64,000 nucleotides of DNA, taken from contig NW_026946363.1 of NCBI RefSeq assembly GCF_035222375.1, positions 1,674,001 through 1,738,000 on the forward strand. The letters are read 5' to 3'. The DNA is from Podospora pseudocomata (lineage: Eukaryota; Ascomycota; Sordariomycetes; Sordariales; Podosporaceae). Position 1 is the stretch's first letter, and the number at the start of each line of letters is the position of its first letter. Below, piece by piece: positions 33,384 through 44,523 of this stretch. The notes beneath the pieces were generated by a model that was given only the letters and a program-made list of their open reading frames with translations, made no database searches and had not been told where the DNA came from. A program made the position numbers and the translations under genes.

Positions 33384-36300
33384 GATGAATATTGGAGATC
33401 TGCGTGACCCCTGAACCAATTCTAAACTACCCCCTATTATGTTCTGATCCAGACAAATGTTCAGCCTGGATGTTTAGGTATGCGAGCCGCCGGCGAGATG
33501 TAAACACCAGAGGATCTCCGTACGATATCGAATTTGGGTGCTTCTTTTTTGCAGCACACACGGCTCGAATCCGATTTGGCAAGGTTTTGTCGTGTTGCTG
33601 ATGTGGAATGAACCGGCAGAACGACACTAGCGCTAGGAGGCGTCGGGCACGCAAGGTGATTCGCAAGCCGAAGACGGTCTCAGGGAGTGTGGCGACAGCT
33701 GGCGTTCTTACTACGGGCGTAATTAATCAAGATAAGTGACTACTGCGAGTATCGAAACTGTGAAAGGATGCCGAAATACTGCCTCACAGATAGGAAGCTG
33801 AACGAGATGATGGAGGGGACAATCGTTCCTTTGAACACCTCCCATCCACCTTCTACCCCTTTCTCTTCCTCAACCGCGGCTCTGGTCCCGTCGAGGTATG
33901 GGGTGCCGACAGACGGATACTTGAAATCTGTCTTTGTACGAGTGTTTTGAATTCTGCTTATTGACGCATGGGAGGCTGTGGATATGGCGATGTGAGATGG
34001 CGTCACTACTAATCGCGGCAGTGGAAGTGACCGACTCCCTTCTCGCTCGACAACCAGCTCGTTTCGTATATCGAATGACTTTGTCGACGACACTCCAGTC
34101 ACGGGCAGTTGCTGCTTCTGCGGATGGGAGCTGGCATCAGTGAAACTGGATCAGCAGTAGGTCTGAGGCGAGGACCAAGGCCACAGGTCCAGGCAGTGTG
34201 AGAGGAGGCTCGGGAAACAGGACGAGGAAGGAGAAGTCGGGGGCCAAGCTGCTGTATCAGAGACTGCGGGGTCAACACCGGGGCTGCGGGCAGCACAATG
34301 CAGAGCAGGGAACACCGGGTAGGGTACGGTCTTGTTGAATGCGGGTTGCGGGCGGCGGGCTGCAAACTGCGGGACGTCTAGCCAAGCAAAAGGCTCATCG
34401 GACGACACGAGAGAGAGACTGTCGGCGAATCAAGACCATCAGCGGCACCTGACCAGACGAGCAGATCAGACATGCAGATAGCCAGACGAGGCCAGGCAAG
34501 AGGGTCGAAACGAAGCCGAGAAGGAGGCGTCGGCGGGTGCCCGGCTGCCCGAGGGTATTTGTGGGTAGGTAAGAGGTAGGTGATGTGGTGATGTGATCAA
34601 CGGACAGAGGTGTCGTGTGCTAGAGGACAAGGAAAAGCTTATCGGATTCTCGTTTCGGTCAAACGGTGCGATCCCAGGAGTCTGGTGGGCCTCGGAGAGG
34701 AATCCAGCTCTGATAGCCTTGCTCACGCCCTTGTTTCAGCTCGGCCCTGGCAGGTAGCAGAGCAGGTCAGAAACGTGTTCAGCGTGCTTGCTTGCTTGTG
34801 TGGTGCTTCTGTCCGGTTGAGTGAACGGCTGTCACGTATGGTTTGCTTGGTTGTATGTGTGTGACTGTCCCTTGACAGCACTGGACGGCCTTAACAGCTT
34901 AGTTGCCTCGTCATAAATACCCCCCAGAACCACCTGAGCCAGGCGAACGGCGGAATGACGGAATTGTCACTGTCACTGTCACAAGCGATTTGAAAGGGGG
35001 CCACCTCAGTGGAGGGCAGGACCCTCTGGCTCCTTCCCCCGGCGGTGTCACACACCCGAACCTGGATGGGAGAGCCAGTGGCAGTGCTAGAATTGTAATC
35101 CATAGCGAAGCAAAAGAAAGATATGCCGCTACAAAACGACGGGAAAGGAAAGAGCGTTTTGAAGCCCGGAACCTGTCACCACCCACTCTCCGCCCCTTTT
35201 CTCGGTTTGACACTGGCACTGACACTACCTAGCCGGCAGAGAGAGAGCCACCTCATCCCATCTTAGATGTCCACCGTTTCACCGACATCTGCCTCCACCT
35301 CAGTCCTGGAAGTCTTTTCCCATCTCCAGTCAGCTGATGGAATGAACCTGCTGTCGGTGTGCTCTCGGTTGCGATGTGTTCCCGCTCCCGCCTACTTCAT
35401 GACCTTGTTTCCTGTCCCATCGTATCATGTACTCCTAGGTGCGCAGGCGTTTCCTCGGGCCACAGCAGCAGCATCCAATGTCCCGGAAATACCATACCTC
35501 ATGTCTGTGTATGTTTGCAAAACATTGGTGCCATCGAAGTAAGTGTGCGAGTGTCTAGAAGGATTTGTATGTCCTCTGCCACTCTTCCCATGTCAACAAG
35601 TCCACAGACACCACGGAACGCATAGCTTGTAGCCCGTCAACAGACAGTGGGGGAGGGGGCTGTCGGGCAAGAAAGACGCCGAACTTCCGTCGATGAACGT
35701 TGTCCGGGAATTTTGTGCATATCTTGAGCTGCTCCAGGTAGGTGATTCCATCCTTACATGAGCTGGCTTCTTGGTGTCATTCCCTCAAACATTTTTCGTT
35801 CGCAGCTCTCAGCCCCATTTGAACCTTGACTCCACCTGGCCTGCTCCAAGAGCAGAGGCATGTGAAGCCTCCGAGTCCTGCTTGGTGTCTGAACGGGGAT
35901 GGTGTGCCCCCTGAGACAATCAGCCAGCCAATTTTTGCTTTCTTTGCCTAGCTACCTGTCCCCCCGTGTAGAATGACTGCATATAAGATATAAGCCAGTA
36001 TAAAACCCAAAAAGACAGGTAAGTAGTGGCGATCGAAACATCCACCGGGAACAAAGCATATCGGGTATATGTGCAACGTCAGTCTGGGGGTCATCGCCCG
36101 CCCGTTCGTCCCTTGATGGCATTTTTCTTCCCTGGCAGTAACGGTCCCAAACGGGACGCTTGTTTTTGATGCTGAGAGGACTACTCCAAAGCAATCGAGT
36201 TTGACTTGTATAAGCTGAGCTCCGGTCTAAACTCTGTCTCGCCCTTCACCCTCGTCCCCGAAGTGGGTTCGGTAGGAACAGCAGGCCAGTAGCTCACGCT

Positions 36301-37787
36301 CTATTCGGACCGGAAGGCCAGAACAGACTCCACCAGCCTGCAGCATCGATTTCCCCAGACTCACTGAGACAGACATACAGATTAGACAGCCCAAAGTGGG
36401 CAGAAACGGGCATTGAGAAGGCCAGGAGCAGATGCTGTCCTAGCCCACCATCATAAATCTTAGATTGCTCCGTGTTTGGCCAGAGATGGGTCGCTGCAGC
36501 ATCGAGATAAGGCTCCTTGACTGGTGGAGAGTAAGTGCCGCGGGATGATGATCATGAGGATTCAGACATGAAAATTCGCGGCTCCGAATGGCAAAAGACA
36601 GTGTTGAAAATGCCCTCAAGAAAAAGGAAAGAAAGAAAAAAAACAAAAGAAAACCGGACATGACGGAGGCTCCTTATCCCGGAGTCCGATCTCTTTCCAT
36701 CTCATCTTTGGAGTCTTTTTTCCCCTTCCACCGGAAAAGCAACCTGCCGCCCCCGGGTCCCGAAAAGACGCAACGATACCCGAGGTCAGGAGGCGGCGTC
36801 GTCTTCCGCTGCTCTAGTACCTGGCTGATCAAACCGTCCGCCCAGAATGTGTAGGCTCCCGGGCAGACACACGGAGGGGGAAAGGCGGCCTCTTGTCCCG
36901 AGTTTGTGGATTGAGGGTTTCCTGGCCAAGGACAGCGCCAAAGTGTGTGCATGGGATTCCCAGATCTGGACTACATCGGGCAATCAATATATCTGCACCA
37001 CCACCAACAAGAAGACACAGAGAATAAAAGGCTGGGGGAGGGGGTGGGGGGATTAAAGAGCACCTACCATCCGGGCATCCTCCCCCAGATGGGTAGCTTC
37101 CTTACCCTGTCCACCTGCGCATGTAAGTGTCCAGGGATGGATCGACTTTCTCTCTGCCACCAGAGCAAGACACCGCAGGCAGGATCGGAAGAAGCATCGT
37201 GGCAACCGAAACCACTCACACCTCACTCCCACGCGCTGCTGATTCTCTTCTCCCCCTTTCGTGTGACTGCTAGCTGTGGTGTAGCTATGTGTCTCTGTGC
37301 AACGCAACGACCTGCAGCTTCCAGGTCAGTAATAACAAGCAGTGCAGCCCGAGCCATGCCTGCGAGCACGACGCATGTAATCTAGTGTAGAGTAGAAAAA
37401 CACAGCAACCCACCGCACGGCCCGGACACTGCATCTCCCTCCTCTGGCCCTTCATACGTATCCATCCTTTTTGCATTGGTGGTCAGGCTCTCTCTTCTAT
37501 CTCGTTTTGCCTACTTCTCGGACCGGTTCACCTTCACTCTGACAAGACCTTTGCTCATGGTAAGACATAACAACCCTGTGATCACCTGCGTAACACACAC
37601 CAAGACCACTTGTGTACACACCGTCAAAGCTTTCTCCGGAAAGAAAAGGAAGCGGGGTAACAGAAAAAGAATGCGTGAGAAAAAAAAAAGTGGTAGATAG
37701 ATAGATAGATAGATAGATGGGTATCATAGACTGTATATATGGGTAACTGTCAACAGACATTAGTTACCCCCTGAGAAACCTTCAAGG
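33384..37787. other. 4.4 kb gene-free region upstream of the transcription factor
   Basis: Only short, unconvincing open frames occur here, and none resembles a known family. The region is the presumed promoter and 5' leader of the Zn2Cys6 factor, plus the 3' flank of the 834-aa gene on the right. A TAGA microsatellite lies at about 37694-37718, followed by an A-run region near 37680. Unannotated non-coding RNAs are possible but nothing in the sequence identifies one. Confidence 0.5.
37694..37718 (+). repeat. (TAGA)n microsatellite
   Basis: About six TAGA copies lie 70 nt beyond the stop codon of the 834-aa gene, in its 3' flank. Confidence 0.85.
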
Positions 37788-40292
37788 TTACCAATTGGGA
37801 TTCATGCCCCTGGGCCACCATTCCCGATTCTTACCATCCTCCGCATATTGGTCATGGCAACCGGTCTCTCTTTGAGTTTCCTGGGCTTCCACAATATCAT
37901 CATCAAACACATGGGTGCCAACATGCTTCTCCCTGAGCAGCTTCTCCGTCTTTTCAACGACTGTTTCCAACTCTTCGATGCCCTCGGCTTGCAGAAAATG
38001 CTCCTCTATTCCCTTCAACTTCTGCAGCCGAGCCAACCTCTGTCGCCAGAGACTAAACGCAAGGCGACATTCACGCTCAGCCTCTGGGCCCTGGATCTCC
38101 CCGACCAACCTGCAGAAGTGCAGCAGTAACCTCGTCCTCCCCCATCTGCCCGCCTTCAAGTCTTCCACCGCAACGTCGTAGAGAGCCTTCAAGGCACTTG
38201 CAGGGAGTGTCTTCTTCCCTCGCCGCTTCAAGAAGAGGATGCAAAGATACACATGTCGATATTTCTGACTGTAACTGAGATCGGTTCGCTCGGCGAACCA
38301 GGTTGCCGCATTCGTTATGATCCTGTATTGTGCCATCTTGTAGAGCCTAGGACTGTAGCAACTGCGGTCTTTGGCGTAGCCGCCACTGAATCCAAGCATG
38401 CCTCCAACCCAGCTGTAAAGACCCAGGCATCGCCAGATCGTATCTGGTGGCAACTTTTCATCCTTGACGATCTTCTCTGCAACATGCTCAATGCTGCAGG
38501 GATTGAACTCGTATGCATCGGGATGCCGCAGCTCAAAGTTGAAGAGCTCGGCGATGTCGATTCTGACCTCGTGGCGCATGCCAGACGATTCCGCAAGGAT
38601 TTCGAGGAAATTCTTTCCGACCATACCCCCATTTCTGGGGCATATATAAGCCTCCAGCGAGACGAGCACGTCGCCCACGCGGCCAAGTGCATCTAACAGC
38701 CTCCAGACAGTCCTTCCGTAAGCGTGGAAAAGGGCTAATGGGGTTATCCCCCATTCTTCACGTTCCCACTTTGGTACTGCGTTAATAGCGTATGTCTGCA
38801 CAGCCAAGTCCGGCGACGTATATAGAATGTTGTGGTGGTAAACAGCCTTCAAAAAAGACGTAAGTGCTGCTGCGTCATCTTGAATCTGGCGCCGTTCCCT
38901 ATAATAGTAGTTATATATACCAACGAGCTGGTCCGATCTAACCATCTGCCGACTATTCCATTGTGCGAGCAATAGCCATCCGAGTTCAGCTCCACTCAAT
39001 GGTGGGAGGCTCGGTTCTTCCTTGGTGAAAAGGCGGGCAGTCTGTACAAAGTTGGGCTCTCCAATTGTGCGTGCATGGGCAAGCGTAGTAAGCCAAGCAT
39101 ATCTCAGCCCACACTTCTCTGCAAGACTGGATGACCGGACCAGAACCCTTTTGACCGTGTCATTGATTTTGCTGAGAAGATGGTGTCGGTCGTACCGGCC
39201 TGTATCGTTTAACCCGCCTATATGGTTCAACAAAACATCCAGTACCGCACCAAGCGCGCGGGCCTGACGCATTTGAGAGGTCTTGGGCGAAAGCCAGTCC
39301 AAAGCATCGTCCTGGGCAGCTTCGGTTCTCGATGACGTGCACGCCCAGAGGACAAAATGCTTATTTAGCAGCCGCAAGAGCTGCCTCTCAAAACGGCTTT
39401 CCTGGCCCCCTACTGTGAGGCTGATATGTGGCAAATCACATAGCAAGGAGACGAAAGGGGCAAGGAGATTGCAAGTCTCATCACATGCAGGTAGCATCGC
39501 CAATCGTTCACCCAGGGCATCCCAGAACCGTGCGCCGAGAGAAGATAAAGGATAGACCCGCGAGTTAGACAGAGCACGGATGATGGTGGTGGTGATCAAC
39601 AGGAGTTGGCTATTATACGCTTCATCCGCTTTCTCATCCAATTCCGTGGTTGCTTTGGTAGACGTGGCGCGCAGTCGTGAGTCCAAAGCTGTGTAGAGGT
39701 GGTCTGCCACTCTTGCAAGACCCACGGGAGCTAGATCCCCTTGAAGAATATACCAGTAGAGCTTGTTGCTGATCTCCTCAGTGAGGGGCATAATCATGTG
39801 CTCGTCCACCTCTGCCGCCGCGGTCCGAAACAGCTCGACATCTGCAAGAAACATGGAGACCTGATTGGAGCGACGAACTTTGGGCGGAGGTTGCTCAACT
39901 GACAGGGCCGACACCGAGTCATCAACCACATGCTGAGTTGATGATGCTCCTAGCCCTAGCGAAGCTTTTATTGATCTTGCGAGGAACGATAGGCTGGTGC
40001 CAGGCTCATGAGTAAGATCTGACACAATGATATCTGCCAAGGACTTTGGAGGGTCCCATCTCCATTTCGAAAGATCGAGAGGCGCCATAAAGGCCCAGGG
40101 TGGTGGTGTAGGAGGACACTGTAAGGAGAATCCCATCCGTCGGCGTCCTAACCGCCACTGGCTCTCCAGTGGTCCCGGAATGTAGCTGGCCCCTCTCGCC
40201 AAGGGCTTTGACAGGAGACGGTAGGTCTCGAAGGAACTGGCGAGCATGCTATTGGCGATAACATTGTGTCGAATGCCGGGCCGTGAAATCAT
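37788..40292 (-). CDS. unrecognised 834-aa helical protein, probably mitochondrial
   Basis: A single uninterrupted frame of 834 codons starts at a true ATG (MISRPGIRHNV) and ends at TAA. I do not recognise a named family. The N-terminus (first ~55 residues) is rich in Arg, Ser and Leu with few acids (LASSFETYRLLSKPLARGAS), as in mitochondrial presequences. The rest is predicted mostly alpha-helical by composition, with many Leu/Ala/Trp/Tyr residues and helix-pair-like segments. This resembles degenerate PPR/TPR-type fungal mitochondrial expression factors, but no repeat can be counted with certainty. The C-terminus has a charged coiled segment (ELETVVEKTEKLLREKH). It is divergent from the heme biosynthesis gene with 517 bp between start codons, so a shared promoter region is possible. 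It is very likely a real gene because a frame this long with biased composition is not expected by chance. Confidence 0.85.
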   Translation of the reverse strand: MISRPGIRHNVIANSMLASSFETYRLLSKPLARGASYIPGPLESQWRLGRRRMGFSLQCPPTPPPWAFMAPLDLSKWRWDPPKSLADIIVSDLTHEPGTSLSFLARSIKASLGLGASSTQHVVDDSVSALSVEQPPPKVRRSNQVSMFLADVELFRTAAAEVDEHMIMPLTEEISNKLYWYILQGDLAPVGLARVADHLYTALDSRLRATSTKATTELDEKADEAYNSQLLLITTTIIRALSNSRVYPLSSLGARFWDALGERLAMLPACDETCNLLAPFVSLLCDLPHISLTVGGQESRFERQLLRLLNKHFVLWACTSSRTEAAQDDALDWLSPKTSQMRQARALGAVLDVLLNHIGGLNDTGRYDRHHLLSKINDTVKRVLVRSSSLAEKCGLRYAWLTTLAHARTIGEPNFVQTARLFTKEEPSLPPLSGAELGWLLLAQWNSRQMVRSDQLVGIYNYYYRERRQIQDDAAALTSFLKAVYHHNILYTSPDLAVQTYAINAVPKWEREEWGITPLALFHAYGRTVWRLLDALGRVGDVLVSLEAYICPRNGGMVGKNFLEILAESSGMRHEVRIDIAELFNFELRHPDAYEFNPCSIEHVAEKIVKDEKLPPDTIWRCLGLYSWVGGMLGFSGGYAKDRSCYSPRLYKMAQYRIITNAATWFAERTDLSYSQKYRHVYLCILFLKRRGKKTLPASALKALYDVAVEDLKAGRWGRTRLLLHFCRLVGEIQGPEAERECRLAFSLWRQRLARLQKLKGIEEHFLQAEGIEELETVVEKTEKLLREKHVGTHVFDDDIVEAQETQRETGCHDQYAEDGKNREWWPRGMNPNW

Positions 40293-40809
40293 CGCCGGCG
40301 GGGCTGTGAGTCTTGCGAGCCGAGATCAGAAATACCGCGAAACGCATCGAAGGAAAGGGGTGACGATCAGCCGAGAGACGGCATATTCCGTAGTGCTCCC
40401 TCTGGTGGTCGTGGTTGTCGGGGGAGTCGATCGTTTCGTGGTGTTGTCGTCAGTCCGGAGGCTTTGCTTGTGGCTTGATAGCAGTAGGAGCTTTGACAAT
40501 TTCTTCGCAAAGTCAATTGCCAGGGACGGGAAGCGTGTGGCTAGTGCTTCTAGACCCATGCACGCCCGGGGAGGGTGAATCCAGGGGCCCGGGCTGTTGA
40601 GCTGTGGCGTCGATGGTGGGGAAGTAGCCGAAGGCGGGACGAGGCCCCGCCTCGAATTGTAAGTGCAATTGAGATTTGTTCGATGGCGGGGTACTTTTAT
40701 ACAAGTATTACTTGATGCCGCGGGATTGAGACGAGGGAACACTGGTGCAACATCAGGACACTTCCCATTTCAGAAAAAGTTCCCCAGGAAAACCCGAAAA
40801 GTTGCAAAA
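40293..40809. promoter_or_regulatory. divergent promoter region, 834-aa protein / uroporphyrinogen decarboxylase
   Basis: The two start codons lie back to back with 517 bp between them and no other gene. Both promoters and 5' leaders must therefore fit here. I see no unambiguous TATA box or named transcription factor site. The arrangement could allow co-regulation of a putative mitochondrial protein with heme synthesis. Confidence 0.5.
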
Positions 40810-42141
40810 ATGGCTGAACATTCATTCCCCCCTCTCAAGAATGACCTGCTTCTTAGAGCTGCACGGGGTTAGTATTCTCTTACTGTCTAGATGAGACGAG
40901 GGCTACACTGCTAACACATCACATCGCAGGCGAAACCGTTGAACGCCCGCCCATCTGGGTGATGCGGCAGGGTATGAAGCCCGTCGTTGCCCTGATTTGC
41001 GCGCGCTGACTCCTGGTGGTGCAGCTGGTCGTTATCTCCCAGAGTACCACGAGGCCAAGGGTGGTCGTGACTTTTTTGAGTGCTGCCGCAGTCCCGAGAT
41101 TGCTTCGACTTTGACCCTGCAGCCCATTGAACGCTTTGGCGGACTTATCGATGCCGCCATCATCTTTTCCGACATTCTGGTCATCCCCCAGGCGATGGGT
41201 ATGACTGTTGAGATGGTCGATAAGAAGGGCCCTCATTTTCCCGATCCCCTGCAGACTCCCCAGGATAAGCAGTACATCGAGCTCATGGAGCGCCATGTCG
41301 ATGTCGCCAAGGAGTTGGACTATGTCTACAAGGCGATCACTTTGACCAGGAAAAAGCTTGATGGGCGAGTGCCCCTTTTCGGCTTCACTGGAGCGCCATG
41401 GACACTGTTGTGCTACATGGTTGAGGGTGGCGGCACCAAGCTGTTCAAGCAGGTCAAGACGTGGATCTACAAGTACCCAGAGGAGACCAAGGCTCTTCTC
41501 CAAAAGATCTCAGAGCTCTGCGTGGAGTATCTCGCGCTGCAAGTCAAGGCTGGAGCTCAGGTATTGTCTTGGCATACATTGGCCGGGAACACGATCGCTG
41601 ACTGTCTCCCTTAGATTGTTCAAGTTTTTGATTCTTGGGCTGGTGAGCTTTCGCCATCATCCTTCAAGAAGTTCTCTCAGCCATACCTCGCTTATATCGC
41701 CAAGCACCTTCCTCTGCGCCTCAAGGAGCTCGGTCTCGAGCAGGTTCCCATGGTGGTGTTCCCCAAGGGTGCATGGTACGCCCTCGACGCATGCGCCGAT
41801 ATGGGATACCAGGTGATTGGCATGGATTGGCTACATGATCCTGCGGAGGCTGTCAAGATCATTGGAGACCGACCAGTGGTTCTTCAAGGCAATGCCGACC
41901 CCGGCGTACTGTACGGCTCGCACGAGTCCATCACCGAGGTTGTTACCGAAATGGTCAAGGGTTTCGGCTGGGCAGAGCGCAAGAAGGGCTGGATTGTTAA
42001 CCTCGGTCACGGTATGTCTCAATTTTTGAATAGATTACTCTCATCGCCGCTAACAGGTTGCCAGGCATCACCCCATTTGTCAACCCAGATGACCTCAAGT
42101 TCTTCTTCCAGGAGATCCACCGCCTCACCAAGACCGATTGA
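40810..42141 (+). CDS. hem12: uroporphyrinogen decarboxylase
   Basis: Exons 40810-40867, 40930-40971, 41025-41560, 41615-42011 and 42065-42141 join in phase to 369 residues, matching the family's usual ~360-370. The enzyme removes four acetate carboxyls from uroporphyrinogen III to give coproporphyrinogen III, in the cytosol, in heme synthesis. Visible family marks: [11 protein letters not shown] near the N-terminus (split by intron 2 between CAG G and CT), IIFSDIL with the substrate-binding Asp, and the signature [32 protein letters not shown] and NLGHGITP at the C-terminus complete the TIM-barrel pattern. Exon 2 is only 42 nt. The gene ends 132 bp from the convergent acetyltransferase gene, so the 3' UTRs may overlap. 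Nothing suggests damage, and function is secure. Confidence 0.97.
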
Positions 42142-42273
42142 CTGGATCTGCCGGAATCTGTACGAATTGCCATAGACTTGTTTATTTTGCCGTAGCAAAA
42201 GTTTAGAGCTTGATGTTTTGCAAGCTTTCAAGATCGAGTATTCCCCTGCAGAGTTGTAATGTCAGGCCGAGCT

Positions 42274-43411
42274 TCATGATTTGGTCTTTGGGAAGGGCAT
42301 ATACCATGATACAATCCACGATGGTTTACCACCAATAGCACGGCATAGACCTTGACTCTTTGTGTTTTCAACCCAAACATCCGCAGCCCCCAGGCCGTCG
42401 TCACCATATTCGTGGAGACGCTCGCGCATGAGTTTGATGGCTATTGCCTTTCCGAAGCCGAGACGGCGATATGGTTCCTATATTTGCCTGTCAGTGTCCA
42501 TTTTACCAGTTGGAGTGAAGCAGGCAGGAACCTACCTCCACATGCAGCGACATTAACGTCCCATCCAGCCCTTTCGCCCGTCAGTCAACAACCCATCACG
42601 GCCAGCTCATCAGTTCAACACCACTTACCAAGAAACCCCCACCCAACAGCCTCCCCCGTTGCTCCCAACCTCACAGCAAGACTAGGAACCATCAACAACG
42701 TCGCCCTACACATTCTCTCACATCAGCCATCTACCCCCATCCTCTTTCACAAAACAGGGTTGCATACTCCTGCCTATCAATCGCAGTCCTACTCTTCACC
42801 AACCCAACATCCCCCTTCCTAACCTCATCCCAATAAAACTCCCTCCCCTCCACCTCCCACCTCTTGTCGCTCATCCCCCCTTCTAATTCGGGTAAATCCC
42901 CCACCCGAAAAACAAACTTGTAATCAAACTCCCACTCCTGCCCCCCAGCCAAAGCTGTCTTCTCTAGCCCCATCCCCAAGTTGATCATCCTTTTCCTCAC
43001 CATCTCATGGATACTACCAACTAGTATCTTTTTCTTTCTCCCACCCTCCCATAAACCCTCCGCAACCTGAAAGAACCTAAGCAACAACCCATCCCAAACC
43101 CTCCCCTCCTCACCCCCCGATTGGATTTCTAAACTGCAAAACAACCAAACCTGCGTCTCTGGCCCCTTGCTCAAGTCCACATACCCGGTCACGAACCTGT
43201 CAGGGTCACGCGCCCCCGCATGGTGGTAAACATGCACCACCCGGCTATGCGATGTACAGCCTCCCCGATCGGCAAACTTTTCCGCAAATTGTATCCTTCT
43301 CAAGACTGGCAGTGAGAAAGGGAAATATGGCTTGGAATATAACAACGACAAAAGAGAGGGAGGGGCAGAGGTCGGGCGGTGGGTTTCTACAATGGGGGAG
43401 AGGGGGGGCAT
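42274..43411 (-). CDS. GNAT-family N-acetyltransferase
   Basis: Minus-strand exons 43411-42768, 42705-42629, 42570-42536 and 42477-42274 join in phase to 319 residues. The start is the first ATG in frame; the open frame upstream has only a TTG. The C-terminal part carries the GNAT acetyl-CoA motif (YRRLGFGKAIA, R-x-x-G-x-G/A) preceded by the beta strand MSLHVEEP. It is followed by VWVENTKSQGLCRAIGG, typical of FR47/glycine-N-acyltransferase-like members. The domain thus spans exons 2-4, and exon 3 is only 35 nt. The substrate is unknown; small amines or acyl-glycine-type substrates are possible from the subfamily. The coding strand is strikingly G-rich, so the plus strand reads as long C/T tracts. 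It is convergent with uroporphyrinogen decarboxylase. Confidence 0.88.
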
Positions 43412-43992
43412 GTTGGTGTTGATGAGAAAAGGGAGGTATAGCTGTATGATGTGTCGTTGTGAAGAGGTCGTCGTCTGTTGTTGCTGTTTGTGGGTTGTAT
43501 TGAAAGGATGAACAGCTCGGAGATGGCGGGGAAACAATGGTAGCTATTCTCGAGTGCGATCACATCACTATCAGCTAGATGCGACTATCACCTGGGGAAC
43601 CAACTATAAAAAAAATACACCTAACAAAGTGAAAACTGGACAGGGCTCTACTTTCCAAAAGACCAAAACAAGAGTCCTATTGTGGCAAGGTATCATGGAT
43701 AATCATATACATCACCCTTCATACCCAAGTTAGGACATTGCATCATTATATTCAATCATGTCTAGATATCTCATCCAGCATTCAATTCCCTGAACGCTGC
43801 CCCCTATTCTCCTCACCATTCACCATTTTTCCAAGCCAAAGAAAAAAAAAACCCTGCCGAATAACATCACCACCCCTTTTCAACGCCACCTAAAAGATGA
43901 GAAAAAAACCCGGGTATTTAACATCATCACAAACGAACATAAACCCCTCGTTTATAACCGCAACAGGACCCCTTCGCACGCGAAAAAACAGC
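43412..43992. other. intergenic region between GNAT gene start and DUF3602 gene end
   Basis: About 580 bp contains the presumed GNAT promoter and leader (CAA/CAACAAC-rich on the minus strand just upstream of the start) and the 3' flank of the DUF3602 gene. No gene is seen. Confidence 0.5.
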
Positions 43993-44523
43993 CTACTGCT
44001 TCTTGCCAAACAACTTGTCCGTCCAGCTCTTCTTCTCCTCCTCGGTTTTGGGCGAAGGCGTCTTCTTCAAATCCGAGGTATCAACCGCCTCCTCCGACGA
44101 GGGGCGCCCAGCCTTGTCCGCATTGACGACGTTTCCGGCGCCGCCGCGGCCTGTGTTGATGGCGCCATGGCTAGGGCGACGAGCGACACTGTAAACCGAA
44201 CGGGGTGGTTAGCTTCGGCTTTGCTGGAGAGAGAGAGAGCAAACGATCGCGCAATGCAACGAGCAGCAAAAAAAAAGTGCGGGGTTGCTGGCCAGGTGTC
44301 GCGGTAGCGAGAATGAGACTTACGGTTGAACGTCCTGACGCCGGCGCTTCTCCTCCTCGTCGAGGTTCACAGCCATGTTGCCGGACCCGCCGCGGCCGGT
44401 GGTCACAACGTTGGACCCCTTGAGGGTGGGAGTCTCGAGGTCCTCGGGCTGGACCGTAGGGGTCTTGGACTGGTCGCGCATGTTGCCGGCGCCGCCGCGG
44501 CCAGAGGAAGCAAGTCCGGACAT
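43993..44523 (-). CDS. DUF3602 protein with GRGGAGN repeats
   Basis: Minus-strand exons 44523-44324 and 44188-43993 join in phase to 131 residues. The protein contains three copies of a GRGG(A/S)GN motif, at about residues 8-14, 43-49 and 84-90. Charged, proline-rich linkers separate them, and it ends with a lysine-rich tail (KKSWTDKLFGKKQ). This is the hallmark of the fungal DUF3602 family, small proteins of unknown function found widely in ascomycetes and sometimes stress-induced. No signal peptide or membrane segment is seen. The intron (135 nt) contains a GA-rich run near 44226-44240. The short length and low complexity would make it easy to miss in automatic annotation, but the repeated motif and the in-phase splice support it. 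Confidence 0.88.

Noticed and set aside
42352-42822. 156-codon plus-strand frame over the GNAT gene
   Set aside because: It lies antisense to four in-phase GNAT exons carrying the acetyl-CoA motif, so it is a shadow.
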